Positions 1-9,499 of a stretch of DNA of 64,000 bases are shown here, piece by piece. Position 1 is the stretch's first letter. Every line of letters starts with the position of its first letter. The stretch comes from Hoyosella levis (lineage in GTDB: Bacteria; Actinomycetota; Actinomycetes; Mycobacteriales; Mycobacteriaceae): assembly GCF_026008515.1 (NCBI RefSeq), contig NZ_BQYM01000009.1, positions 1 through 64,000 of the forward strand, given 5' to 3'. The translations under genes and the position numbers were made by a program. Under the pieces are notes generated by a model, which was not told the DNA's origin, made no database searches, and saw only the letters and a list, made by a program, of their open reading frames with translations.

Positions 1-648
1 GCGGAGAACAAGCTGCCGGGCGAGATCTCGGGCGGGATGCGCAAGCGCGCGGGCCTCGCGCGGTCGCTGGTGCTCAACCCGGAGGTCCTGCTGTGCGATG
101 AGCCGGACTCGGGCCTCGATCCGGTGCGCACGGCGTACCTGAGCCAGCTGATCCTCGATATCAACGCGCAGATCGATTGCACGGTGCTGATCGTGACGCA
201 CAACATCAACATGGCGCGGACGGTGCCGGACAACCTGGGGATGCTCTTCCGCAAGCAGCTGGTGATGTTCGGTCCGCGCGAGGTGCTGCTGACCTCGGAC
301 GAGCCGGTGGTGGGGCAGTTCCTCAATGGCCGCAAGCTTGGCCCGATCGGCATGTCGGAGGAGAAGGACGAGGCGCAGCGCGCGGCGGAGGAGGCGATGG
401 CCGCGGCCGGGCACGCGGATGGGTCGCCGGACGAGGATGTGCGGGGGATCGTGCCGCAGATCCGGCCGACGCCGGGGATGCCGGTGCGGCAGGGCGAGAT
501 CCGTCGTCGCGAGCGGGTGAAGGCGATCGTCGATGAGCTGCCGCCGCAGGCGCAGCGGGCGATCCGCAAGGAGCTCGAGGAGCACGAGGCGTCGGAGCAT
601 GAGGCGTCGGAGCGTGAGGCGGCGGAGCGTGCGGGGAGCAACCAATGA
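1..648 (+). CDS. mceG: Mce-family ABC transporter ATP-binding protein, MceG/Mkl type (5' end outside window)
   Basis: ATPase that powers Mce lipid import on the cytoplasmic side of the YrbE permeases. The frame is open from base 1, so the true start lies upstream; about 215 residues are visible against a usual length of roughly 330-360. Visible motifs are the ABC signature (SGGMRKR, bases 28-48), Walker B (LLCDEP), the D-loop (SGLD) and the H-loop histidine (VTHN). Walker A is outside the window. The C-terminal ~80 residues are a charged, low-complexity tail rich in Glu, Ala and Arg, ending in short EHEAS repeats. The stop overlaps the start of yrbEA (ATGA). In M. tuberculosis mkl lies apart from the mce operons; here the ATPase gene is joined to a complete operon. 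Family assignment is firm; the transported lipid is unknown. Confidence 0.93.
   Translation, partial: AENKLPGEISGGMRKRAGLARSLVLNPEVLLCDEPDSGLDPVRTAYLSQLILDINAQIDCTVLIVTHNINMARTVPDNLGMLFRKQLVMFGPREVLLTSDEPVVGQFLNGRKLGPIGMSEEKDEAQRAAEEAMAAAGHADGSPDEDVRGIVPQIRPTPGMPVRQGEIRRRERVKAIVDELPPQAQRAIRKELEEHEASEHEASEREAAERAGSNQ
580..624 (+). repeat. 15-bp in-frame tandem repeat in the mceG tail
   Basis: Three near-identical 15-base units encode EHEAS, EHEAS and EREAA at the end of the ATPase. The unit length is a multiple of three, so copy-number change would keep the frame. It is an acidic/basic low-complexity tail that could be a flexible tether; function unknown. Confidence 0.6.
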
Positions 649-1445
649 CAAGCGCAGTGCGCGATAACAAGGTGACCAAGGCCGCAGGGAGCATGCTCCG
701 CCAGGCCGGCCTGATCTTCCAGCTATTCGTCGACGTCATCCGCAACACGTTCCGTCGTCCGTTCCAGACCCGCGAGTTCATCGAGCAGGCCTGGTTCATC
801 GCGAACGTGACGATCCTTCCGACCGCGCTGGTGGCGATCCCGTTCGGCGCGATCGTCTCGCTGCAGACGGGCTCGCTGATCCGCCAGCTCGGTGCAGAGG
901 GCTTTGTTGGTTCCGCGAGCGCCCTGGCCGTCATCCAGCAGGGCGCGCCGCTGGTGACCGCTTTGCTCGTAGCGGGCGCTGCTGGTTCCGCCGTGACCGC
1001 GGACCTGGGATCACGCACCATCCGCGAGGAGATCGACGCGATGAGGGTGCTGGGCATCGATCCCGTCCAGCGCCTCGTGGTGCCGCGCGTGCTGGCGATG
1101 ATCCTCGTCGCCATGCTGCTCAACGGTCTCGTGGCCGTGGTGGGCGTCGGCGGTGGCTACATCTTCAACGTCATGCTGCAGAACGGCACGCCAGGTACCT
1201 ACGTCGCCTCGTTCTCCGCGCTCGCGCAGTTGCCCGACCTCTGGATCGGCGAGATCAAGGGCATGGTGTTCGGTGTGATCGCAGGCGTGATCGCTGCCTA
1301 CAAGGGCCTCAACCCCAAGGGTGGCCCAAAGGGCGTGGGCGACGCAGTGAACGAGGGCGTCGTCGTCACATTCTTGCTGCTGTTCTTCGCGAACTTCATC
1401 CTCACCGCTGTGTACATCCAGATCATCCCGCCGAAGGGGGCGTAA
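645..1445 (+). CDS. MlaE/YrbE-family ABC transporter permease, YrbEA
   Basis: One of the paired integral-membrane permeases of the Mce complex, homologous to MlaE. The protein is 266 aa with several hydrophobic segments (for example around residues 43-70 and 140-180) and a hydrophobic C-terminus. The conserved permease stretch around residues 85-135 (GSASALAVIQQGAPLVTALL, then TIREEIDAMRVLGIDP) contains the EExDAM motif thought to contact the ATPase. The ATG start at 645 overlaps the mceG stop. YrbEB follows after 3 bases, so the two are surely co-translated. The family is clear; which of the several mce loci of the organism this corresponds to cannot be told. Confidence 0.93.
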   Translation: MTSAVRDNKVTKAAGSMLRQAGLIFQLFVDVIRNTFRRPFQTREFIEQAWFIANVTILPTALVAIPFGAIVSLQTGSLIRQLGAEGFVGSASALAVIQQGAPLVTALLVAGAAGSAVTADLGSRTIREEIDAMRVLGIDPVQRLVVPRVLAMILVAMLLNGLVAVVGVGGGYIFNVMLQNGTPGTYVASFSALAQLPDLWIGEIKGMVFGVIAGVIAAYKGLNPKGGPKGVGDAVNEGVVVTFLLLFFANFILTAVYIQIIPPKGA

Positions 1446-1448
1446 GGC

Positions 1449-2309
1449 ATGACGGCAACCAAGGGCCGCCTCGATGTCATGGGGCGGCGTGCGAAGAAAG
1501 TCGCCAAGGCACCCCTCAACACGCTCGAGGACCTGGGCGGGCAGCTGTCGTTCTACGGTCGCGCGATTGCCTGGATCCCCGCTGCTACCAAGAAGTACCC
1601 GAAGGAGGTGACCCGGCTGCTCGCCGAGGTGACCTTCGGCACCGGTGGCCTCGCGGTCATCCTGGGCACCTTCGGCGTCATCATCGCGATGTCCGCGTTC
1701 ACCGGCGTGGTCGTGGGCATGCAGGGCTACGCATCGCTCGACCAGATCGGCGCCTCGGTGCTGACGGGCTTCATCGCGGCGTACATCAATACCCGCGAGG
1801 TGGCGCCGATCATCGCGGCGCTGGCACTGTCCTCCACGGTCGGCTGCGGCTTCACTGCCCAGCTCGGCGCGATGCGCATCTCCGAGGAGATCGACGCCGT
1901 GGAGGTCATGGCAGTACCGAGCCTGCCGTTCCTCGTCACGACCCGCATCGTGGCTGGCTTCATCGCGGTCATCCCGCTGTATATCGTTGGCCTGCTCGCC
2001 TCGTACTTCGCCTCGCGATCCATCAACGTGTACCTCAATGGCCAGTCGACTGGCTCGTACGACCACTACTTCAACCTGTTCCTGCCCCCAGAGGACGTGT
2101 TGTGGTCGTTCGGCAAGGTGTTGATCTTTGCGTTCGTGCTCATCATGGTGCACTGCTACTACGGGTATAACGCCAGTGGCGGCCCGGCAGGCGTCGGCGT
2201 GGCCGTCGGCACCTCGGTGCGTACGGTTATCGTCACCGTCGCCATCCTTGACTTCTTCCTGAGCCTCGCCATCTGGGGCACGACTACCACAGTGAGGGTT
2301 GCCGGATGA
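1449..2309 (+). CDS. MlaE/YrbE-family ABC transporter permease, YrbEB
   Basis: Second permease of the Mce transporter, 286 aa. It has an N-terminal cytoplasmic stretch of about 60 residues and then MlaE-type membrane segments. The conserved loop RISEEIDAVEVM is the counterpart of the EExDAM motif in YrbEA. A 3-base gap separates it from yrbEA and its last codons overlap mceA (ATGA), so stoichiometric translation is likely. Start chosen at ATG 1449, which has a G-rich ribosome-binding stretch just upstream; an in-frame ATG at 1479 is a less likely alternative. Confidence 0.93.
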   Translation: MTATKGRLDVMGRRAKKVAKAPLNTLEDLGGQLSFYGRAIAWIPAATKKYPKEVTRLLAEVTFGTGGLAVILGTFGVIIAMSAFTGVVVGMQGYASLDQIGASVLTGFIAAYINTREVAPIIAALALSSTVGCGFTAQLGAMRISEEIDAVEVMAVPSLPFLVTTRIVAGFIAVIPLYIVGLLASYFASRSINVYLNGQSTGSYDHYFNLFLPPEDVLWSFGKVLIFAFVLIMVHCYYGYNASGGPAGVGVAVGTSVRTVIVTVAILDFFLSLAIWGTTTTVRVAG

Positions 2310-3649
2310 GTGCTGTACCCAGCAAGAACAGGCTGCGCATCATCGGAGTCATCTTCATCGCGCTGATCCTGGCGTTCGTGCTGTTCACCACGCTGACCTT
2401 CATGAAGGTCTTCAAGCCGGTCGCTATGGTGACCGTGGTTGTCGACACGCTCGGCAACTCGCTCAGCGAGCAGGCTGATGTCAAGATCAAAGGTGTGAAC
2501 GTGGGCGAGGTGCGCAGCACTAGCATCGGCCCGGATAGCCAGGCGCGAATCGAGATCGCCATCGATGCGGACAAGGTGTCGTACGTCCCGGAGAACGTGA
2601 CGGCGCGAATCGCTCCCAAGACGCTCTTCGGCGAGCGCTACGTTGCACTGATCATGCCGGAGGTACCGACCGGGGATAATATCCAGGCGGGCGCGGTCAT
2701 CCCCGAGGCGACCCAGGGCAGCGTCATCGACGCGTCGCGCATGTACGACGTGTTCCACGATCTGCTCACTGCCGTGCCACCCGCGGACCTCGCCGTCACC
2801 CTTGGATCTCTCAACCAGGCGTTCAGCGGCCGGGGTGACAAGCTCGGTGCCATGATCGACCGCTTCCAGGAGATGGCCACCAGCATCAATACGGAGCAGC
2901 CCAACCTCGAGGCAACAGTGCGGGACTTCGCGACATTCGCGGATACCTACTCCGACGCGCTGCCCGATCTGATCAACGCGCTCGATACTTTCCGCACCAC
3001 CAACCAGACGATCATCGAGGAACGCTCCAACGTTGATGCGATGCTGGTGTCGCTGACCCGTTCGTCGAACCAGCTCGCTGACTTCCTCAACACCAACGGC
3101 GATAACATCATCACCATCGCCGCGGACTCAAGGGAGACCCTGGAGATGCTTGCCCGGTACTCGCCGGCCTATGGATGCGCCATCGGCTATTTCGCTGACG
3201 TCGAGCCTCGGCTCGACCGCGCGTTCGGCGCCGGCGTCGCGGAACGCGGCCAAGGGCTCAACATGACGGTGGAGATCGCGAATCCGCGCGGACGCTACCT
3301 GCCCAACCAGGACGAGCCACGCCTCTTTGATGACCGTGGCCCAGTCTGCTACCAAGCGGTACCGCCGGGCCAGGGCAACTTCGGCCAGTACCCGGGAGGC
3401 GCCATCAATGACGGCACCTATCCGGTGCCTTCGCGCAACCCCGGGCCACAGAACGTGCAGGAACTCCCGAATCCGCTGGCCAGCGTCGTGAGCACGAGCG
3501 GTGTTGACCTTGCTGGATCCCCGGCGGAACGCGATGCACTGAGCGTCATCTACAGCCAGGGCACCGGAATCGCGCCCGACGACATCCCAGGATGGACCAC
3601 CATGATCGGAGCACCAGTACTGCGCGGGGCGGAGGTGAGCATCCGATGA
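2306..3649 (+). CDS. MCE family protein MceA
   Basis: First of six Mce subunits that form the periplasmic lipid-conducting assembly. The protein is 447 aa. It has an N-terminal signal-anchor segment at about residues 12-33 and an MCE/MlaD domain at about 36-115 (substrate-channel fold, with the family-typical VKIKGVNVGEV and LFGERYVAL stretches). A long helical region follows to about residue 270, then a Pro/Gly-rich C-terminal part. The start overlaps the yrbEB stop by four bases. The MceA assignment rests on position (first after yrbEB) and the extended C-terminus; the substrate is not predictable. Confidence 0.92.
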   Translation: MSAVPSKNRLRIIGVIFIALILAFVLFTTLTFMKVFKPVAMVTVVVDTLGNSLSEQADVKIKGVNVGEVRSTSIGPDSQARIEIAIDADKVSYVPENVTARIAPKTLFGERYVALIMPEVPTGDNIQAGAVIPEATQGSVIDASRMYDVFHDLLTAVPPADLAVTLGSLNQAFSGRGDKLGAMIDRFQEMATSINTEQPNLEATVRDFATFADTYSDALPDLINALDTFRTTNQTIIEERSNVDAMLVSLTRSSNQLADFLNTNGDNIITIAADSRETLEMLARYSPAYGCAIGYFADVEPRLDRAFGAGVAERGQGLNMTVEIANPRGRYLPNQDEPRLFDDRGPVCYQAVPPGQGNFGQYPGGAINDGTYPVPSRNPGPQNVQELPNPLASVVSTSGVDLAGSPAERDALSVIYSQGTGIAPDDIPGWTTMIGAPVLRGAEVSIR

Positions 3650-4725
3650 AGAGCCTCGCCGCACCCCTGATCAAGCTCATTGTCTTTGCCATAGTCACGA
3701 TCCTGGCCGTGTCAGTGCTCGCGGTAGCCGTCTCGAACTACCTGCCCACCTCGGGCGCGAAATACACCGCCCGCTTCAGCGACGTCACCTCCCTGAGCGT
3801 CGGTGACGAGGTCCGAATCGCTGGCGTGCGCGTCGGCGCGGTCACCGCCATCAGCCTCTTGCCCCAGGGCGCCGACCGTGACATCGCCGAGGTCGAGTTC
3901 CAGTTGCAGGAGGGCATGCAAGTTCCAGCCAACGTCGATGCCGCCATCCGGTACCGCCACTTGGCCGGCCAGCGATACCTGCTGCTGACCAGGGGTACGA
4001 CCGGGGACGAGAGCGAGATGCTGGAATCGGGTGATGTGATCCCGCTCGAGCGGACAACGGAGGCGGTCAACCTGACCGTCCTGTTCAACGGCTTCCGGCC
4101 ATTGTTCGAGACCCTCGACCCGGCAGACATCAACCGGCTCGCGGACCAGATCATCCAGATCTTCCAGGGCGAGCGGACCACTGTCACCCAGCTCGTCGCG
4201 AATGTCGGCACTCTCACCAATGCGATCGCCGATAAGGACCAGGTCATCGGCGCCGTCATCACGAACCTGAACTCAGTGCTCGAGCGGGTCAATGAGCACG
4301 ACGAGGACATCAAGGAGATGGTGACCTCCCTCGACATCCTGGTGAGCGGCCTCGCGGAAGACCGCGGAACGATCGGCAGCGCTGTCGACTCGCTCTCGGT
4401 TCTCACCACGGAGCTGAGCGCGCTTCTCGAATCCTCCCGCCCGTCCATCCAGGGCACAGTCGGCGGCGTCGAGCAGCTTGCGAGCAACCTCAACGAGGGA
4501 AGCGGCCAGGTCGAGTCCGCGCTGCAGAACCTGCCGGTCAAGCTCGAGCGCGTGGGCAAGTCCGCTTCGCTGGGTTCCTGGTTCTCCATCTACCTCTGCG
4601 GGCTCGACATCATGCTCGGACCGGGCGCGCCCTCCACGGTTAGTGTTCCCGGTGGAATCCCGCGGCTGAACCAGCCGATTTACACCAACGTGGCGCAACG
4701 CTGCCAACCTGGGGGTATCCAGTGA
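3646..4725 (+). CDS. MCE family protein MceB
   Basis: Second Mce subunit, 359 aa from the ATG at 3646. I chose this start because it gives the ATGA overlap with mceA seen throughout the operon and is followed at once by the membrane anchor (LIKLIVFAIVTILAVSVLAV). An upstream in-frame ATG at 3592 would add 18 unlikely residues inside mceA. The MCE domain runs over about residues 35-120 (VRIAGVRVGAV, RYLLLTRG), followed by a long alpha-helical stretch rich in polar heptads and a short Pro/Gly tail. Confidence 0.92.
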   Translation: MKSLAAPLIKLIVFAIVTILAVSVLAVAVSNYLPTSGAKYTARFSDVTSLSVGDEVRIAGVRVGAVTAISLLPQGADRDIAEVEFQLQEGMQVPANVDAAIRYRHLAGQRYLLLTRGTTGDESEMLESGDVIPLERTTEAVNLTVLFNGFRPLFETLDPADINRLADQIIQIFQGERTTVTQLVANVGTLTNAIADKDQVIGAVITNLNSVLERVNEHDEDIKEMVTSLDILVSGLAEDRGTIGSAVDSLSVLTTELSALLESSRPSIQGTVGGVEQLASNLNEGSGQVESALQNLPVKLERVGKSASLGSWFSIYLCGLDIMLGPGAPSTVSVPGGIPRLNQPIYTNVAQRCQPGGIQ

Positions 4726-5717
4726 CCTTGCACCGAAATCCCTCGATCACCGGCTTCATCGGTGTCATTGTCATCCTGGCAGCCACGGCATCGGCCTTCT
4801 TCCTTACTGATGTTCCGCTGTACGGGCAGGCCCAGCACTACACTGCCGAGTTCAGCGAGACCGCCGGCATGGACGTCGGCGCAGAGGTCCGCGTAGCGGG
4901 CGTCAAGGTCGGTGAGGTGACTGACATGACGCTCGAGGGCGACCGCGTTGCCGTCGGGCTCCGCATCGAGGACACCTGGATCGGCGACCGCACGGAGGCC
5001 TCGATCCAGATCAAGACCGTGCTGGGACAGAAGTACGTGTCGCTGGAACCGCGCGGCACCGAGGCACTTGATCCTGGGGTGCGGATCCCGCTGGAACGTA
5101 CGACCGCTCCCTACGACGTCATCCCCGCGTTCTCCGATGCGGCCGAGACGCTGGGCGAAATCGATATGGAGCAGTCAGCCGAAGCCTTCCGGACCCTCTC
5201 GGACAGCTTCGCCGACACCCCCGAGCACATGCGCAACGCCATCGATGGGGTCACGCGGCTCTCGCAGACGATCTCCGACCGCGATGAGGAACTGGTGCGG
5301 CTCCTTGATCAGACTCGGGAGACCACGCAGATCTTCGCGGACCGCAACGAGGAGTTCAGCCGCTTGATCACCAATGCGGGCCTGCTTCTGCAGGAGCTCA
5401 ACATCCGGCGCGAGGCGATCTCGATCCTCCTCCGGTCGAGCCAGGATCTCTCCACCGAGCTGACCGGCCTCGTCGAGGACAACGAGGCCCAGATGGGGCC
5501 TGCGCTGGAACAGCTGCAGGGCGTCACCGACATCCTCGTGCGCAACCAGGAAGCGCTCCAGCGCGGCGTGAACCTGCTCGCGCCGTTCTACCGGGTCTTC
5601 GCGGACACCCTCGGAAACGGACGCTGGTTCGATATCGCCATCGTCAATCTCACACCGCCGGGGTTGCCCGAGGTCCCAGGCATTCGTGCCCCGATCAACA
5701 CCGAGGGAGTTAACTGA
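4722..5717 (+). CDS. MCE family protein MceC
   Basis: Third Mce subunit, 331 aa. GTG start at 4722 overlaps the mceB stop (GTGA). A single N-terminal hydrophobic anchor at about residues 9-28 is followed by the MCE domain (VRVAGVKVGEV, LGQKYVSLEPRG) and a helical region of about 180 residues. It is shorter than many mycobacterial MceC proteins because it lacks the long Pro-rich tail. Order and phasing in the operon fix the assignment. Confidence 0.91.
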   Translation: MTLHRNPSITGFIGVIVILAATASAFFLTDVPLYGQAQHYTAEFSETAGMDVGAEVRVAGVKVGEVTDMTLEGDRVAVGLRIEDTWIGDRTEASIQIKTVLGQKYVSLEPRGTEALDPGVRIPLERTTAPYDVIPAFSDAAETLGEIDMEQSAEAFRTLSDSFADTPEHMRNAIDGVTRLSQTISDRDEELVRLLDQTRETTQIFADRNEEFSRLITNAGLLLQELNIRREAISILLRSSQDLSTELTGLVEDNEAQMGPALEQLQGVTDILVRNQEALQRGVNLLAPFYRVFADTLGNGRWFDIAIVNLTPPGLPEVPGIRAPINTEGVN

Positions 5718-6958
5718 TGGCCAAGAAAGGCATCGGAGTAATCGCGGGCGCCCTGGTGCTGCTGCTCCTCGCTGGGACCATCATCTGGTGGTTCTTCTTC
5801 CGGCCCGGGCTGCAGATCACCACGCATTTCCCGACGACCGTGGGCATCTACAGCGGAACCAAGGTGCGTGTGCTGGGCATGGAGGTCGGCAAGGTCTCGA
5901 GCGTCACTCCCGTGGGCGACGAGGTGCGCGTGGAGATGAATATCAACCGGGGAGTGAAGATCCCTGCAGATGCGTTCGCGCTGCAGATGACCCCCTCGCT
6001 CATCTCGGATCGCTTCATCCAGCTCTCGCCCGCCTACTCGGGCGGCCCGGAACTCGAAGGCGACGATGCGGAGATCCCGCGGGAACGCGCGCGGGTTCCC
6101 GTCGAGGTCGATGAGATCTACCGGTCCATCGCCGAGTTCACCGAGGCCATGGGCTCGGATGGGGCGAACAAGGACGGGGCACTGTCCGAGTTCATCGACA
6201 CCTCCCATGCAAACCTCGTCGGCAATGGCCAAGCACTCGGCGAATCGATCACCGAGCTCGCCGAGGCGTCGCGGACGTTCGCGAATGGCAGCGAGGACTT
6301 CTTCGGTACGATCCGCAACTTGCAGGAACTGACAACCGCGCTCGCCGAGAACGACACACAGGTGCGCAACTTCAACACCCAGATGGCAATCTTCACCGAC
6401 TATCTCGCCGGCGAGCGGGAAAATGTCGGTGCCGCGATCAACCAGCTTTCCTTCACGCTCGACGATGTCGCGCGCTTCGTCAACGACAATCGCGAGGCGC
6501 TCTCATCCAACGCGGATGGCCTTGCCCAGGTGACATCGCGGTTGACGCAGGAGACAGACGCTCTCAGTGAGATCCTGGTGACGGCGCCGCTCGCGATCAG
6601 CAACCTCGCGAATGCCTACGATGCGGAATCAGGCACGCTAGCTGCCCGCCTCAACCTGCTTGAACTGCAGGATCTCGGTGGGTCCGTCTGCGGCCTGATC
6701 GACGTGCAGCGCCTGTACCCGCAGAACGAGCGCTTCTCGGAACTGGGTGAGCAGATGGCACCGATCCTCCAGCAATGCGATGCTCTCGCCGAGCAGCTGA
6801 ACGCCGGTGTGCGGAGCCCCGGTGTGGTGCTGCCGCTGGGAATCATGAGCAACCAGCTCATCCAGAACGCTGGCCCGGTCCCTGGCACCGTTCCAGGTGT
6901 CCAGGCACCCATCGACCTTACTGATGTCGAACGCTCACTGGTTGGAGGTGGACGGTGA
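5717..6958 (+). CDS. MCE family protein MceD
   Basis: Fourth Mce subunit, 413 aa. The ATG at 5717 shares one base with the mceC stop codon. N-terminal anchor at about residues 6-27 (GVIAGALVLLLLAGTIIWW), MCE domain at about 35-110 (VRVLGMEVGKV, SDRFIQLSP), then a long helical segment and a C-terminal region with Pro/Val-rich turns. Two cysteines near residues 320-355 may form a disulfide outside the membrane (inference). Confidence 0.91.
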   Translation: MAKKGIGVIAGALVLLLLAGTIIWWFFFRPGLQITTHFPTTVGIYSGTKVRVLGMEVGKVSSVTPVGDEVRVEMNINRGVKIPADAFALQMTPSLISDRFIQLSPAYSGGPELEGDDAEIPRERARVPVEVDEIYRSIAEFTEAMGSDGANKDGALSEFIDTSHANLVGNGQALGESITELAEASRTFANGSEDFFGTIRNLQELTTALAENDTQVRNFNTQMAIFTDYLAGERENVGAAINQLSFTLDDVARFVNDNREALSSNADGLAQVTSRLTQETDALSEILVTAPLAISNLANAYDAESGTLAARLNLLELQDLGGSVCGLIDVQRLYPQNERFSELGEQMAPILQQCDALAEQLNAGVRSPGVVLPLGIMSNQLIQNAGPVPGTVPGVQAPIDLTDVERSLVGGGR

Positions 6959-8235
6959 TCAATCCGTCAAGGAGCAATGCTCCACGGACCAGCAATGCAA
7001 AGCCATGGCGTCGACCAGGTCGATTGGCCACCCTGGTCATCAGCCTGGCCGCCGTTGGGACCACCACCACCGGTTGCATGCTGGAGGACGGCATCTACTC
7101 GCTTCCGCTGCCCGGTGGCGCGGACCTCGGATCTGATCCGATCAACGTGACCGCCGAGTTCGACCAGGTGCCCGAGGTGTTCCCCGATACCATGGTGAAG
7201 GTCAATGGCGTCAACGTGGGAATGGTCGATGACGTCTCGCTAAGCGACGGTGGGTGGAACGCGATCATCGAGATGAGACTGCGGGATGGCCTTCAGCTGC
7301 CCGTGAACTCGCTGATCTCCATCCAGCAGACCGCATTGCTCGGTGAGAAGTTCGTCGCCATCGAGCCACCGGAGTCGGATAGAGCTTCGGAAGTGATCGA
7401 GGACGGGCACTACATCCCCCCGGACAACAGCCGTGTCCAGATCGAGATCGAGGACCTCTTCGGTGCGCTGTCACTGCTGCTCAACGGTGGTGGCGTCGCG
7501 CAGATCCAACCGATCCTCGACGAGCTCGAGAAGGCGCTGGGAGGCCGGGAGCCCCAGGTCAAGTCGCTCCTGCAGGAAACCAACACCCTCGTCAACAGCC
7601 TCAACAACCAGCGCGGGGAGATCCAGCGCGCCCTCGACAACCTCGAGGTCATGTCAGCGCGGCTCGATACGCAGCGCGACCAGATCAGCGCGATCGCGGA
7701 GGAGATCCCACGCGGCACCCAGATCCTCGCCGAGCAGACTCCGCAGCTGATCGAGGCTCTCCGCCAGATCGAGGCCATGAGCACCATCGGCTCGGATGTG
7801 ATCACCACGGTCCGGGAGGATCTGGTCGCCGATCTGCGAGCGCTGCGCCCGATCGTCCAGGCACTCGCCAACACGGGCGCGGACTTGCCGGCTTCGCTCT
7901 CCATCCTGCCGACATACCCGTTCCCGGATAGCGCGATCGACGTCTTCTATGCGGGAGCGGTCAACGGGTGGGTATCTGTGGATCTCCAACTCGCCGATAC
8001 CCTGGAGAACCTGGGTGTCGGGCAGCCGCCGCCGCAGTACGTGGCCCCATACGGCCAGCCGCAGCCGGTCATTGACCCGAGCAACCCCTACGTCAACGGG
8101 AACGGTCCGGTGCCAGGACCGGGGACCGCGCCGCTGATCCCGCTGGGCAACTTGTTGCCCGCGCGCGCGCCGGCGGCGTCGCCACTCGGACAGTTCCAGG
8201 AACTCCTCGACACCTTGGGGGTCGGCCAGCCATGA
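6955..8235 (+). CDS. MCE family lipoprotein MceE (LprK-like)
   Basis: Fifth Mce subunit, 426 aa, with the GTG start overlapping the mceD stop. In this family the MceE member is a lipoprotein: the hydrophobic stretch ends in TTTTGC with Cys41 as the likely lipidated residue. The -3 position is Thr rather than the usual Leu/Val, so the lipobox is atypical. The MCE domain follows at about residues 60-140 (VKVNGVNVGMV, LGEKFVAIEPP), then a helical region and a Pro/Gly-rich C-terminus. The position between MceD and MceF supports the assignment. Confidence 0.91.
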   Translation: MINPSRSNAPRTSNAKPWRRPGRLATLVISLAAVGTTTTGCMLEDGIYSLPLPGGADLGSDPINVTAEFDQVPEVFPDTMVKVNGVNVGMVDDVSLSDGGWNAIIEMRLRDGLQLPVNSLISIQQTALLGEKFVAIEPPESDRASEVIEDGHYIPPDNSRVQIEIEDLFGALSLLLNGGGVAQIQPILDELEKALGGREPQVKSLLQETNTLVNSLNNQRGEIQRALDNLEVMSARLDTQRDQISAIAEEIPRGTQILAEQTPQLIEALRQIEAMSTIGSDVITTVREDLVADLRALRPIVQALANTGADLPASLSILPTYPFPDSAIDVFYAGAVNGWVSVDLQLADTLENLGVGQPPPQYVAPYGQPQPVIDPSNPYVNGNGPVPGPGTAPLIPLGNLLPARAPAASPLGQFQELLDTLGVGQP

Positions 8236-9491
8236 TGTCACGCTTCGTCAAGATCCAGCTAGTCATGTTCGTGGTGATCGCCGTCGTGGGCGTCGTGTTC
8301 GTCGGCGCCAAGTACGCGCGGTTGCACACTCTGCTTGGCTTCGGTGAGTACTCCGTGTATGTGGAGATGACTCAGGAAGGTGGCACTGGCGGTATCTTCC
8401 CGCTCGCTGAGGTCACCTACCGCGGCACTCCAATCGGTGTGGTCGGCGAGCAGGAGCCCATCGAAGGGGGCACGCGTGTGGAACTGCTGGTCCGTACCGG
8501 CGCCCCCGAGATCCCTGCCTCGTCCCGTGCGGTTGTAGCGAACCGATCTGCCGCCGGCGAGCAGTACATGGATCTCCGCGCCGATACCGACGAAGGCCCC
8601 TTCCTGGAAGAGGGTGACGTGATCCCATTCGAGAGGAGCTCCGCGCCGGTCCGTGTCGACAGGCTGCTCGATGGATTGTATGACTTGTCGCAATCGATCC
8701 CGCTGGAGAAGTTCCGCGAGGTCGTCGAGGAGACCGCCCTTGTATTCCATGGCCGGGGCGAGGATCTCGGCACGGTCATTGACTCGTTCGACACCTTCTC
8801 GGAGGAAGCGAACGAGAACATGCCCGAGGTGCTGCAGTTCCTCCGCGATGGCAGCATTTTCTTGCGCACCCAAGCCGAGCAGCAGAACGAGATCCGCTCG
8901 TTCTCTAGTGACCTCGGATTGATCACCGACCAGCTGCAGCAGAGCGACCAGGACATCCGGCGCATCATCGGCACCGCGACGAGCGCGAGCGAAGCTGTCA
9001 GCGCGCTGCTCGATCGGGGTGGACCGTCGCTGACCCGGATCCTGAGCGATACGGCTCCGATCGCCGAGGTGCTCGGCGAGCGGGGCACCTACCTGCAGCC
9101 GGTGCTCCAGGCATTGCCCGCCCTCGGTGCCGCCGCCTACACCGTCGCGCCCAACGATGGGACGGCGCACTTCGGGCTTGTCTTCGAGCTGAACAACCCA
9201 CCGGCGTGCACGGTCGGCTACGAGGGCACCTATGAGCGGATGCCCGACGGCCCGACCATCGATGCGGTGTACAACGGCACGCACGCGGACTGGGAATGGG
9301 ACACCACGGTCGGCTGCCGCACTCCGCAGGGGAGTCCGACGGGTGTGCGTAGCTCCAACAAGATGATCTATGCCGATCCCGACACGGTCCAGCCGTGGGA
9401 CCGGCAGCCGAAGGTTGCTCCGGATACGGCGAACCTCAATCCGTTCGCCGAGCAGACGGCACAGCTGCTCGACATCCTCGACGGCGACTAG
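8232..9491 (+). CDS. MCE family protein MceF
   Basis: Last Mce subunit, 419 aa. ATG at 8232 gives the ATGA overlap with mceE; the next codon is also ATG and could be used. N-terminal anchor at about residues 6-25, MCE domain at about 35-120 (TYRGTPIGVVGE, AGEQYMDLRAD), a helical stretch to about residue 280, and a C-terminal ~130-residue region with three cysteines that lacks a Pro-rich tail. A strong hairpin terminator begins nine bases after the stop, so this closes the operon. Confidence 0.92.
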   Translation: MMSRFVKIQLVMFVVIAVVGVVFVGAKYARLHTLLGFGEYSVYVEMTQEGGTGGIFPLAEVTYRGTPIGVVGEQEPIEGGTRVELLVRTGAPEIPASSRAVVANRSAAGEQYMDLRADTDEGPFLEEGDVIPFERSSAPVRVDRLLDGLYDLSQSIPLEKFREVVEETALVFHGRGEDLGTVIDSFDTFSEEANENMPEVLQFLRDGSIFLRTQAEQQNEIRSFSSDLGLITDQLQQSDQDIRRIIGTATSASEAVSALLDRGGPSLTRILSDTAPIAEVLGERGTYLQPVLQALPALGAAAYTVAPNDGTAHFGLVFELNNPPACTVGYEGTYERMPDGPTIDAVYNGTHADWEWDTTVGCRTPQGSPTGVRSSNKMIYADPDTVQPWDRQPKVAPDTANLNPFAEQTAQLLDILDGD

Positions 9492-9499
9492 CACGACAG

